Positions 50,753-57,266 of a DNA stretch of 64,000 bases are shown one piece after another (the stretch's first letter is position 1; every line of letters starts with the position of its first letter). The stretch lies in contig CALVBS010000005.1 of the NCBI GenBank assembly GCA_944325865.1, positions 140,358 to 204,357 of the forward strand, written 5' to 3'. The notes under the pieces were generated by a model. The model ran no database searches. It was not told the DNA's origin and was given only the letters and a program-made list of their open reading frames with translations. The translations under genes and the position numbers were made by a program. The DNA comes from Candidatus Gastranaerophilales bacterium. Lineage in GTDB: Bacteria > Cyanobacteriota > Vampirovibrionia > Gastranaerophilales > Gastranaerophilaceae.

Positions 50753-51443
50753 ATACGAAATAGTTAAAAGACTTGAAGAGTTTGCACCGCCTGAGCTGGC
50801 AGAAGATTGGGATTGTTCCGGCTGGATTGCAGAAACAAACAAGAAGGAAATTCATAAAATTATGCTCTGTCTTACTGTCACGGAAGATATAATAAGACAG
50901 GCAAAAGCTCAAAATTGCGAGATGATAATTTCGCATCATCCGCTTTTTTCAATAAATTGTCACTCCGAACTCTTTTCTGAATCTCTGCAGCCGTGCATTG
51001 ACATTTATTGTGCCCACACAAACCTTGACCGCACAAACGGTGGTACAACAGATACTTTAATAAAAACTCTGGGGCTTGATGTATCACAAACCGGAGACTT
51101 TTTACGTTATGTCGAGAAAACTTTGACGCTAGAAGAATTAAAGAAACTCCTTTTGAAAATCTCGCCAAATCTGCGGTATGTGAATAATAAAAAAGTAAAA
51201 ACATTAAATAAAATCGCCTTCTGTGCGGGAAGCGGCTCTGAATTTATTGAAGAAGCCCTTTCAAACGGAGCTGATGCACTTGTAACCGGAGATGTAAAAT
51301 TCCATACTGCACTCGAAAGTCCTATGGTCATTTTTGATATCGGCCACTTTGAAAGCGAAATCCTTGTCCTGCAAGTTTTTGAAAAACTTTTAGCTGATGT
51401 GGAAACAATCAGAGCCGATGAAAAAAGTCCGTTTATATACTAA
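50745..51443 (+). CDS. Nif3-like dinuclear metal centre protein (GTP cyclohydrolase I type 2-like)
   Basis: The 232-residue protein belongs to the Nif3/YbgI family, toroidal hexamers with two metals per subunit. It has the N-terminal EFAPPELAEDWDCSGW, metal ligands in SHHPLF and IDIYCAHTNLDRTNGGT, GADALVTGDVKFHTALE and IDIGHFESE. Some homologues have been annotated as GTP cyclohydrolase type 2, but the true function is unsettled. The start overlaps the coaBC stop by 8 bases. Its stop overlaps the converging pilin gene by 4 bases. Confidence 0.93.
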   Translation: MNKYEIVKRLEEFAPPELAEDWDCSGWIAETNKKEIHKIMLCLTVTEDIIRQAKAQNCEMIISHHPLFSINCHSELFSESLQPCIDIYCAHTNLDRTNGGTTDTLIKTLGLDVSQTGDFLRYVEKTLTLEELKKLLLKISPNLRYVNNKKVKTLNKIAFCAGSGSEFIEEALSNGADALVTGDVKFHTALESPMVIFDIGHFESEILVLQVFEKLLADVETIRADEKSPFIY

Positions 51444-52129
51444 TAACTGACTTTATACGGATAATCATCCGGAATTTTCCAGCCGTTTAGCTGTATAACA
51501 AGTGTACACCACTTTCCGTCATAAGTACCGTTTTTACAATTTCTGACAGCAGTTTCAGTACGGCCGTCCCAGGAATACTTAAAAGGCTCCAAGCCTCGGT
51601 TGTAATGATATTTCCAAACGGGGTCTTTTGTGTCAACCGGCATATACAAGAAATAAAATTTGCATTGACCGTATCCTGATTGCGGACACTTTTCAGGATT
51701 ACCTACAAAAAATACAACTCCACGGGAAGAGTTCACCATATCGTCGTTTCCAAACTGAAAAGCACTCCCGTCGCTTAAATAATATCTTATTGTACCTGAC
51801 GTGTTTACTTGTTTTTTTATGACAATAAATTTTGAAAAATATTTCTGAAACCAAATGTCAATTTTTGCTGTACCCTCAATAGGCTTGCCTTCATCATCTA
51901 AATCCACACCACCGGTATCCAGATACCAATCCTTTTTATCTCCAAATTCAACTTCAGCAAGCTGAATTGCCTGATTAAATGTTGTATAAAATTTTGCCAG
52001 TCTTGTTTCCACTACTCGATTATTATTTTTTTGTATTAAAGCCGGTAGAGTCATTGCAGCTACAACACCGATTATACCCAAAGTGATAAGAACTTCAGCT
52101 AAAGTAAAGGCAATTCGTCTTTTATTCAT
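51440..52129 (-). CDS. Type IV pilin-like/pseudopilin protein (tail type B)
   Basis: The basic leader MNKRRIA is followed by the prepilin helix FTLAEVLITLGIIGVVAAMT, identical to that of the pilin at 14406-15152, then LPALIQKNNN. The globular domain diverges; landmarks include WYLDTGGVDLDDEG, YLSDGSAFQFGND, EPFKYSWDG and the end QLNGWKIPDDYPYKVSY. Four Cys residues may form two disulfides. It would be processed by prepilin peptidase and assembled in a pilus/pseudopilus. GAGGAA precedes the ATG. It faces an XRE regulator at 52244. A headless copy of the same tail type lies at 36523-36990. Confidence 0.88.
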   Translation of the reverse strand: MNKRRIAFTLAEVLITLGIIGVVAAMTLPALIQKNNNRVVETRLAKFYTTFNQAIQLAEVEFGDKKDWYLDTGGVDLDDEGKPIEGTAKIDIWFQKYFSKFIVIKKQVNTSGTIRYYLSDGSAFQFGNDDMVNSSRGVVFFVGNPEKCPQSGYGQCKFYFLYMPVDTKDPVWKYHYNRGLEPFKYSWDGRTETAVRNCKNGTYDGKWCTLVIQLNGWKIPDDYPYKVSY

Positions 52130-52173
52130 ATAAAATAATTCCTCATTAACAATTATAATAATAGATTAAATGT

Positions 52174-52203
52174 TTATTATAGTAAATATATTATTTATAA
52201 TAA
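52174..52203. repeat. 8-bp inverted repeat between pilin and XRE
   Basis: TTATTATA (52174-52181) and TATAATAA (52196-52203) are perfect inverted repeats with a 14-base spacer, in very AT-rich DNA, so chance cannot be excluded. The position parallels the inverted repeat at 15190-15228. Confidence 0.3.
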
Positions 52204-52208
52204 TCTCT

Positions 52209-52236
52209 TTGATACTTTTTGTCAATAATATAAAAT
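52209..52236 (+). promoter_or_regulatory. Leaderless promoter of XRE gene
   Basis: TTGATA (52209-52214), a 16-base spacer and TAAAAT (52231-52236) are followed by 7 bases and the ATG at 52244. No ribosome site is present. Confidence 0.55.
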
Positions 52237-52243
52237 TATTATT

Positions 52244-52462
52244 ATGGAGAATGATTTCGGGTATATTTTGGGTTCAAACATTAGAGCAGAAAGACTCCGG
52301 CGTCATTATACGCAGGATAAACTAGCCGAATTACTTGACATGAGCATAAATTATGTAGGTAAATTAGAACGCGGCACAATAATACCGAGTGCACTGGTTA
52401 TTTTTAAACTTTCAAAAATTCTTCGTGTAGATATAAATGATTTTTTTAAAGAAATGGAATAA
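52244..52462 (+). CDS. XRE-family helix-turn-helix regulator
   Basis: A 72-residue single-domain Cro/C1-type protein: LGSNIRAERLRRHYTQDKLA, then ELLDMSINYVGKLERGTIIP and VIFKLSKILRVDINDFFKEM (segments). It is divergent from the pilin at 51440-52129, like the regulator at 15262 relative to its pilin; both have the ER-R--L-Q--LAE pattern. Likely controls the pilin and itself. Confidence 0.88.
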   Translation: MENDFGYILGSNIRAERLRRHYTQDKLAELLDMSINYVGKLERGTIIPSALVIFKLSKILRVDINDFFKEME

Positions 52463-52511
52463 ATTATTGACAATTACGGTTTATCAGATAGAATAATAAA
52501 TGTGGCTGTAT

Positions 52512-52586
52512 TGGGACGTCGCCAAGTGGTAAGGCAGCGGGTTTTGGTCCCGCCATTCGGAGGTTCGAATCCTTCCGTCCCAGCCA
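52512..52586 (+). tRNA. tRNA-Gln (anticodon TTG), CCA encoded
   Basis: The cloverleaf is clear: acceptor TGGGACG pairs with CGTCCCA, anticodon stem GCGGG/CCCGC encloses the loop TTTTGGT with anticodon TTG, and the T arm contains GGTTCGAATCC. Discriminator G is followed by an encoded CCA (52584-52586). Decodes CAA. Confidence 0.96.
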
Positions 52587-52589
52587 TTT

Positions 52590-52625
52590 AACAGAGGTCA
52601 GAATATTTTTCTGACCTCTGTTTTT
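52590..52625 (+). terminator. Intrinsic terminator after tRNA-Gln
   Basis: AACAGAGGTCAG and CTGACCTCTGTT form a 12-bp stem around a 9-base loop with a T-run, 4 bases after the tRNA. Confidence 0.85.
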
Positions 52626-52692
52626 ATATTAAAATTCTTATTTCTAATTAAGCATATTTATATGTTCTAATTAGCAAAATTAATTGGTAATA

Positions 52693-53214
52693 TTAATGCT
52701 CAACATTTCCGTTATCATCCAGAGGAAGCCAAGAATCTTTATTCTCTCTCATATCAATAACTTTATCAATGTTAGTTCCTTGAACACTACTTTTGCCCAT
52801 AAGGAAAATTCTGTCCATCATATCACCCAAAATTTTCCCGACCAGACTATCACCACTAACAGTAACCTGGTCATTACCTCCATCCTTTAAATCAATATCA
52901 TCGACAATGGAATTGTCAATATTGTAAAAATCCTTTTCGTCAGTACCTTTAATACTCATCAATTCCAAATCCTGTATTGTAGTCGTAAATCCATTACGGA
53001 ATATAGACGGTTCTTTATATGCCCGAGGGTTTTCATTTATACGTTTAAGCTGAGTATCACTTATTTCAAATATACCATAGTCAGTATATATCGTGTATAT
53101 AGTATTGGGCTGAATTCCATAAGCTTCATAACCTTCGTTCTCTTTTCTTGAAGAAACGCCTTTAAATCCCTCGATTTTAATACCATGAAAATTTGTAATT
53201 TGTGGTTCGCTCAT
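52693..53214 (-). CDS. Hypothetical acidic protein
   Basis: I chose the ATG at 53214 (MSEPQITNFHGIKIEGFKG) because GGAGG lies 9 bases upstream. The 173-residue protein has two FHG/FKG-type motifs near the start, a central segment NTIYTIYTDYGIFEISDTQL that looks like a small beta domain, and an acidic C-terminal half with NSIVDDIDLKDGGND. No signal peptide or membrane helix. Not recognised. Confidence 0.65.
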   Translation of the reverse strand: MSEPQITNFHGIKIEGFKGVSSRKENEGYEAYGIQPNTIYTIYTDYGIFEISDTQLKRINENPRAYKEPSIFRNGFTTTIQDLELMSIKGTDEKDFYNIDNSIVDDIDLKDGGNDQVTVSGDSLVGKILGDMMDRIFLMGKSSVQGTNIDKVIDMRENKDSWLPLDDNGNVEH

Positions 53215-53436
53215 TCTAATATCCTCCATTATTGTAAAAATTGTTTTTATAATTTAATAAAGGATACCTGCATATAAAAATTGCCCCATCCCACACCACC
53301 ATATCATATCATATCGGCATTATAACAGGGTTTCAGCCATTCATAATTCGCCTTTACATTTTGTTACATTCCATTATTTATGTACTTTATTTCCAAATTT
53401 AAAGCAATTTTTTCTATGTTTTGGTTTTATTGAAAT

Positions 53437-54066
53437 ATGCAAAATAACAATGTCTCTTTTACATCAAAAATTCAATTTGTACCGTGGAAAACATTCAGCA
53501 AAATGCAAAAGAAAAACGAAATTTTATACTTCCACGACACTCCAAATATTTTAAAAGCCGATGAATTTTATTCAATGGATATAAGAACCTGCACCGGAGG
53601 CGGACTAACCAAACCGTCAACACAAGAGGCAGAAGGCTTTCACTTCTGGGATGATCGGGTAACAAACAAAAAAGCTAATGATAATGTCATTTCTTTAATC
53701 CGATTTGTCAAAAATCCCGAAAGAGGAATTATTCTTGGCGGCAAACGACTTGACGAAAACCCGCTTTCAATACCTTTATTTAATAAATTCAAACAACTTA
53801 TATCAGAACGGGTAAACAATAATCTTACCGTATTCGGCATCCATAAAAATGAATACGGGCAAACACATTACCACTATGACACGAAAAACGATACCTGGAC
53901 AATTTGTTCAGAATACATGAAAAGAGGCAACGGTCCGCAAAGAGCCGTAAACAGTCTCGGAACTCTCCGAAATGCCTTTGAAGAAATTTCTATAGCACCC
54001 GGAGACAGACTATTTATCGGAAACAAAGAAATTCTCCCGAAAGATGCTCCTGATATTTTCAAATAA
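53437..54066 (+). CDS. Hypothetical protein with N-terminal VSFTS motif
   Basis: The 209-residue protein begins MQNNNVSFTSKIQFVPWKTF; the VSFTS motif resembles the ISFTG of the protein at 38983. The body is an alpha/beta domain with conserved-looking GGGLTKPSTQEAEGFHFWDD, THYHYDTKNDTW and a final DRLFIGNKEILPKDAPDIFK. No family is recognised. No ribosome site is seen; TTTTAT lies 6 bases before the ATG as a poor -10, so a leaderless mRNA is possible. Confidence 0.65.
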   Translation: MQNNNVSFTSKIQFVPWKTFSKMQKKNEILYFHDTPNILKADEFYSMDIRTCTGGGLTKPSTQEAEGFHFWDDRVTNKKANDNVISLIRFVKNPERGIILGGKRLDENPLSIPLFNKFKQLISERVNNNLTVFGIHKNEYGQTHYHYDTKNDTWTICSEYMKRGNGPQRAVNSLGTLRNAFEEISIAPGDRLFIGNKEILPKDAPDIFK

Positions 54067-54126
54067 GGCAGGCAACATTATATTAATGCCCCTGCCATGT
54101 TATATACCGGTAATTTTATGGAATTA

Positions 54127-54504
54127 TCAGCATAGCTCTGCATCACCCAGACCGAATTGTTCTAAGGACTCTGTTTTAGCCTGTACACAGATAAATTGAA
54201 AATGTCCGTCGCCAATATTCTCAATAGTTCTTGAAGCAGCAGGTAAAACCTTAACTGCAGAACCCTCCTTAACCTTTACAGGTTCACCGTCAATCGTAAT
54301 AATTCCTTCACCCTTCAATACAATATAAACTTCTTCATTCTGCTTATGTTTATGATTGAACGGAACCTTAAAGCCTTTTGGAACAGTGTTAACGGAAATT
54401 TCACAGCCTGTAAGCTCCAATACATCATGCAAAAAAGCTTTTCCGTTTTCCAGATTAATAATTTCATCAATTTTTCCGAGTTCTGTTGTTTTGTAATTTG
54501 TCAT
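54127..54504 (-). CDS. Cupin-domain protein
   Basis: The 125-residue protein is a single conserved beta-barrel. Motif 1 is HKHKQNEEVYIVLKGEG (His, His, Glu metal ligands) and motif 2 is VLPAASRTIENIGDGHFQF, so it should bind one metal. Cupins of this size act as small enzymes or ligand sensors; the substrate is unknown. AAGGAGG precedes the ATG. The gene is 51 bases downstream of marR, with a MarR-type operator copy in between. Confidence 0.88.
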   Translation of the reverse strand: MTNYKTTELGKIDEIINLENGKAFLHDVLELTGCEISVNTVPKGFKVPFNHKHKQNEEVYIVLKGEGIITIDGEPVKVKEGSAVKVLPAASRTIENIGDGHFQFICVQAKTESLEQFGLGDAELC

Positions 54505-54517
54505 AATTTCCTCCTTT

Positions 54518-54535
54518 TAGTTTGATATCTAACTA
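54518..54535 (-). promoter_or_regulatory. MarR operator copy upstream of the cupin gene
   Basis: TAGTTTGATATCTAACTA differs at one base from the 18-bp core of the palindrome before marR (TAGTTAGATATCTAACTA). It ends 14 bases before the cupin ATG, so the same regulator should act here. Confidence 0.7.
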
Positions 54536-54555
54536 TTTATCTAAAAATTTTTGGG

Positions 54556-54963
54556 TTATAGCATTTTTTTAAGAAGTTTATCCAGAGTTTCTGCTTCCTC
54601 ATCTGTCAAATTTTTATAAAGTAAGTTGTTTAATTTATCCGAAATGTTTTCAAACAAAGGTTTAAACTCATTTCCCTTTTCTGTCAGTACTATATAAGTA
54701 ATTCTGCTATCTTCATCAGATTTTTCTCTTTTGACAAACCCTAATTTTTCCAGTTTGTCAACAAGCACAGTAACCGTCGGCTTTGTACGATGAATTTTAT
54801 CCGCAATATCTTTCATTGTTGATTTTTCGTATTTAAACAAAACCGCCAGAATATCTCCGTGGCTTGGAACAAGTTCCTCAATACCATTTGCCTTTAACTG
54901 TTCAAGAACAAAACGGTTACCCTTTTCTTTTATTTTCGATATTAATGAAAGAGCCTGTTTCAT
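54556..54963 (-). CDS. MarR-family transcriptional regulator
   Basis: From the ATG at 54963 the 135-residue protein has the MarR winged helix: HGDILAVLFKYEKSTMKDIA, then RTKPTVTVLVDKLEKLGFVK as recognition helix, and the wing REKSDEDSRITYIVLTEKG, with flanking dimerisation helices. It probably represses itself and the cupin gene: a 20-bp perfect palindrome sits in its promoter spacer and a near copy precedes the cupin gene. It appears leaderless (TATAAT, 7 bases, ATG). Confidence 0.93.
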   Translation of the reverse strand: MKQALSLISKIKEKGNRFVLEQLKANGIEELVPSHGDILAVLFKYEKSTMKDIADKIHRTKPTVTVLVDKLEKLGFVKREKSDEDSRITYIVLTEKGNEFKPLFENISDKLNNLLYKNLTDEEAETLDKLLKKML

Positions 54964-54970
54964 ATATTTA

Positions 54971-54999
54971 ATTATAGTTAGATATCTAACTATTATCAA
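54971..54999 (-). promoter_or_regulatory. marR promoter with 20-bp palindromic operator in the spacer
   Basis: Minus strand: TTGATA (54994-54999), 17-base spacer, TATAAT (54971-54976), 7 bases, ATG. The perfect palindrome ATAGTTAGATATCTAACTAT (54974-54993) fills the whole spacer and touches the -10, the classic place for repression. Confidence 0.75.
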
Positions 55000-55095
55000 G
55001 CTGACTTGCCTGCTTTCTTGACATTTCTTAACAAATATGATTAAATTGGTATCAAATATAGAACAATAAACGGTAGCTGCGAGGGAGTTTAAAAG

Positions 55096-56340
55096 ATGAA
55101 AGGTATTTGGCCAGAACAATATATGCATAACCCTGATATGAATAAACCCATTGAACAAATATGGGATGATATTGACGGGTACAGTTTTGAAGAACTTTAC
55201 GAACAAGAAAATAAATGGGGATCTTTAAGTTTTCTTGTACCGTTTCCACCTATGAATTACAAGGGTAAATTTATTAAAGGTATATGTTTTTCACAAGGTA
55301 CAAGACTACTTATGGAACAATATCCCGATATGAAAAAACTTTTCCATGTTTGTGCAAACTCAATGTTTGCTTCCATTCCGTGGTCACATAATGCCGATAT
55401 GTTTTTCACATGTTATAAAAATGAAGCAAGAGAAAAGTATTATAAAAACAAATATCCGGAAACAAAAAATATTCCGTTTCTACCTTTACAGGATGCAGAT
55501 TTTCTTAACGAATACGTAATAGCTCCTACAGAAAACAAAGAAAAGACGATTGATGTAGTCTGTGTTTCAACGGCATTTCCTGTTAAAAATCTGCCTGTAA
55601 TTGCTAAAGCTTTAAAGATTTACGAAGAAAAATACGGAAGAATTTTAAAAGTCACTTATGCAATAGGGAATAATTCTGCAAAAAAACTTGAAGACGGTAC
55701 TCTTGATTACTCGGGAGTTATAGACTATGCAAAAGGACCGCTGAGAGAAGTCGATGCAATTTTAGGAGATACGAAAAAATATATTGACTTTATTCCATAC
55801 ATAAAATATTATGATTTGCCAAAATATTATACAGCTGCAAAATGCGGAGTTCTTGGCTCTTTAATTGAGGGGAAAAACAGGTTCTTAAGCGAATGTAGAA
55901 GTTGTGACTGCCCTGTAATTGTATTTAAAGATTTTAATAAATATACAAGAGGAGATTATCCGGTATTTTTCGGAAACAGCGGGGAGTATGTTCCTGAATT
56001 TTCTGCAGAATCTCTTGCAGACACAATTCATAAAGTAATTACACACCCTGAAAATTATGAGGCCAGAAAAAATTATCTGAAATACAACGGCAGAACAAAT
56101 TTTGTAAATATAATGGTTGATTCGCTTCCATACTACAGAGAAAACATTCCGGACTATGAACCTGGCAGAATCCACGAAAACTTATGGGTAGATTTAGCCT
56201 GTCAGGATAATTATCAGGTAGGATTCCGTGACTTTTTATACGGGAAAAAAGTTCCACTCTCACATGTAGTCGGAATAAATGATATCAAAAAACTATTGAG
56301 TGCCTATTACAATAAATTCGGCCTTGACTGGAAAGATTAA
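55096..56340 (+). CDS. Glycosyltransferase family 4-like protein (GT-B fold)
   Basis: The 414-residue protein lacks signal and membrane segments. The C-terminal half has the nucleotide-sugar site of GT-B enzymes: VVCVSTAFPVKNLPVIAKAL, then IPYIKYYDLPKYYTAAKCGV and the EGKNRFLSECRSCDCPVIVF stretch, matching the EGK-R-LSEA--CG-PV pattern of family 4. The N-terminal half is unusual and may define the acceptor. The start has GAGGGAG 8 bases upstream. It is convergent with the radical SAM gene and probably acts on cell-surface glycans. Confidence 0.8.
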   Translation: MKGIWPEQYMHNPDMNKPIEQIWDDIDGYSFEELYEQENKWGSLSFLVPFPPMNYKGKFIKGICFSQGTRLLMEQYPDMKKLFHVCANSMFASIPWSHNADMFFTCYKNEAREKYYKNKYPETKNIPFLPLQDADFLNEYVIAPTENKEKTIDVVCVSTAFPVKNLPVIAKALKIYEEKYGRILKVTYAIGNNSAKKLEDGTLDYSGVIDYAKGPLREVDAILGDTKKYIDFIPYIKYYDLPKYYTAAKCGVLGSLIEGKNRFLSECRSCDCPVIVFKDFNKYTRGDYPVFFGNSGEYVPEFSAESLADTIHKVITHPENYEARKNYLKYNGRTNFVNIMVDSLPYYRENIPDYEPGRIHENLWVDLACQDNYQVGFRDFLYGKKVPLSHVVGINDIKKLLSAYYNKFGLDWKD

Positions 56341-56362
56341 AAAAGTATTCACAAAATCAATA

Positions 56363-56400
56363 AAAAATAAGTGGAATCCTGAATAGTTCCACTTATTTTT
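56363..56400. terminator. Bidirectional intrinsic terminator
   Basis: AAAAATAAGTGGAA and TTCCACTTATTTTT form a 14-bp perfect stem around a 10-base loop between converging genes. Confidence 0.88.
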
Positions 56401-56415
56401 CATTATAACCAAAAA

Positions 56416-57192
56416 TTAAGACCATTCAGAAATTTCTTTTTTACTTGGCTCCCAGAAACATCTTTCAAACTCACCCGGTTTGCAATACCTGCAAAACGGA
56501 ACAGGTTTAACCATCGCATTTAGAACAGATTCCCAGGAATCAGCTTTATAAATATCAACATAATCAAATTCACTGATTTCAAGATTTGTACCAAAATATT
56601 TATTAAAATGTTCTATATGTGCAAGAGTACAACAGGTATAAAGCTTACCCTTTTTCAGGGTTGCACAATTTTTTATGGCACAACGTCTGAACGAATTAAC
56701 CCAATACTGCTTACCCTCCAAATCAAGTTTATATTTTGTCCACAATTTTCTGTTCTGCTCATCTTTAGCAACTGAAGTATAACCGAGAAAAACACCATGT
56801 TCTCTAGCTTTAGCTTCTGCAGATTTGTAATCAATATTCAAAGTATAATCAGAAACCCACAACTGAATATTATAACGTTTACAAGCTTTCCAGAATCTTT
56901 CATCCTGCTGAGGCAGCAAAATGCCGTTAGTAATGACAACAAGTTTTGTATTAGGAAAGAGATTTCTTGCAATCGGGAAAAAATCGACTATTTCCGGATG
57001 CAACAAAGGTTCCCCTCCAAGAAGAAACATTTCGCCTACGTCACCTTTTGATAATTCTGAAAGTCGTGTTAAATCCCTTTCAAAATCATCAATATCCAGA
57101 AAGAATTTTTCTGCAAGAGGTGAAAAATGAGTACAACCTTTGCAATTAAGATTACAGTGATCTGTTAAATGAATATCTACCTTTTGTAACAT
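56416..57192 (-). CDS. Radical SAM protein
   Basis: The 258-residue protein (ATG at 57192) opens MLQKVDIHLTDHCNLNCKGC, with the CNLNCKGC cluster ligating the [4Fe-4S] that cleaves SAM. LLGGEPLLHPEIVDFF (GGE motif) contacts SAM. A second Cys set, CAIKNCATLKKGKLYTCCT and CRYCKPGEFERC, suggests a C-terminal auxiliary cluster like SPASM/twitch domains. The substrate is unknown; peptide or sugar modification are both possible. The neighbour is a glycosyltransferase. Promoter is consensus and leaderless. Confidence 0.9.
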   Translation of the reverse strand: MLQKVDIHLTDHCNLNCKGCTHFSPLAEKFFLDIDDFERDLTRLSELSKGDVGEMFLLGGEPLLHPEIVDFFPIARNLFPNTKLVVITNGILLPQQDERFWKACKRYNIQLWVSDYTLNIDYKSAEAKAREHGVFLGYTSVAKDEQNRKLWTKYKLDLEGKQYWVNSFRRCAIKNCATLKKGKLYTCCTLAHIEHFNKYFGTNLEISEFDYVDIYKADSWESVLNAMVKPVPFCRYCKPGEFERCFWEPSKKEISEWS

Positions 57193-57199
57193 AATATTA

Positions 57200-57228
57200 A
57201 GTATATAAAATCCTGATAACGCTGTCAA
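57200..57228 (-). promoter_or_regulatory. Consensus leaderless promoter of the radical SAM gene
   Basis: Minus strand: a perfect TTGACA (57223-57228), 17-base spacer, TATACT (57200-57205), 7 bases, ATG. No ribosome site. Confidence 0.7.
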
Positions 57229-57266
57229 TCAAAACAAGACTTGAAATCTCCTGCAAATGGATGAAA

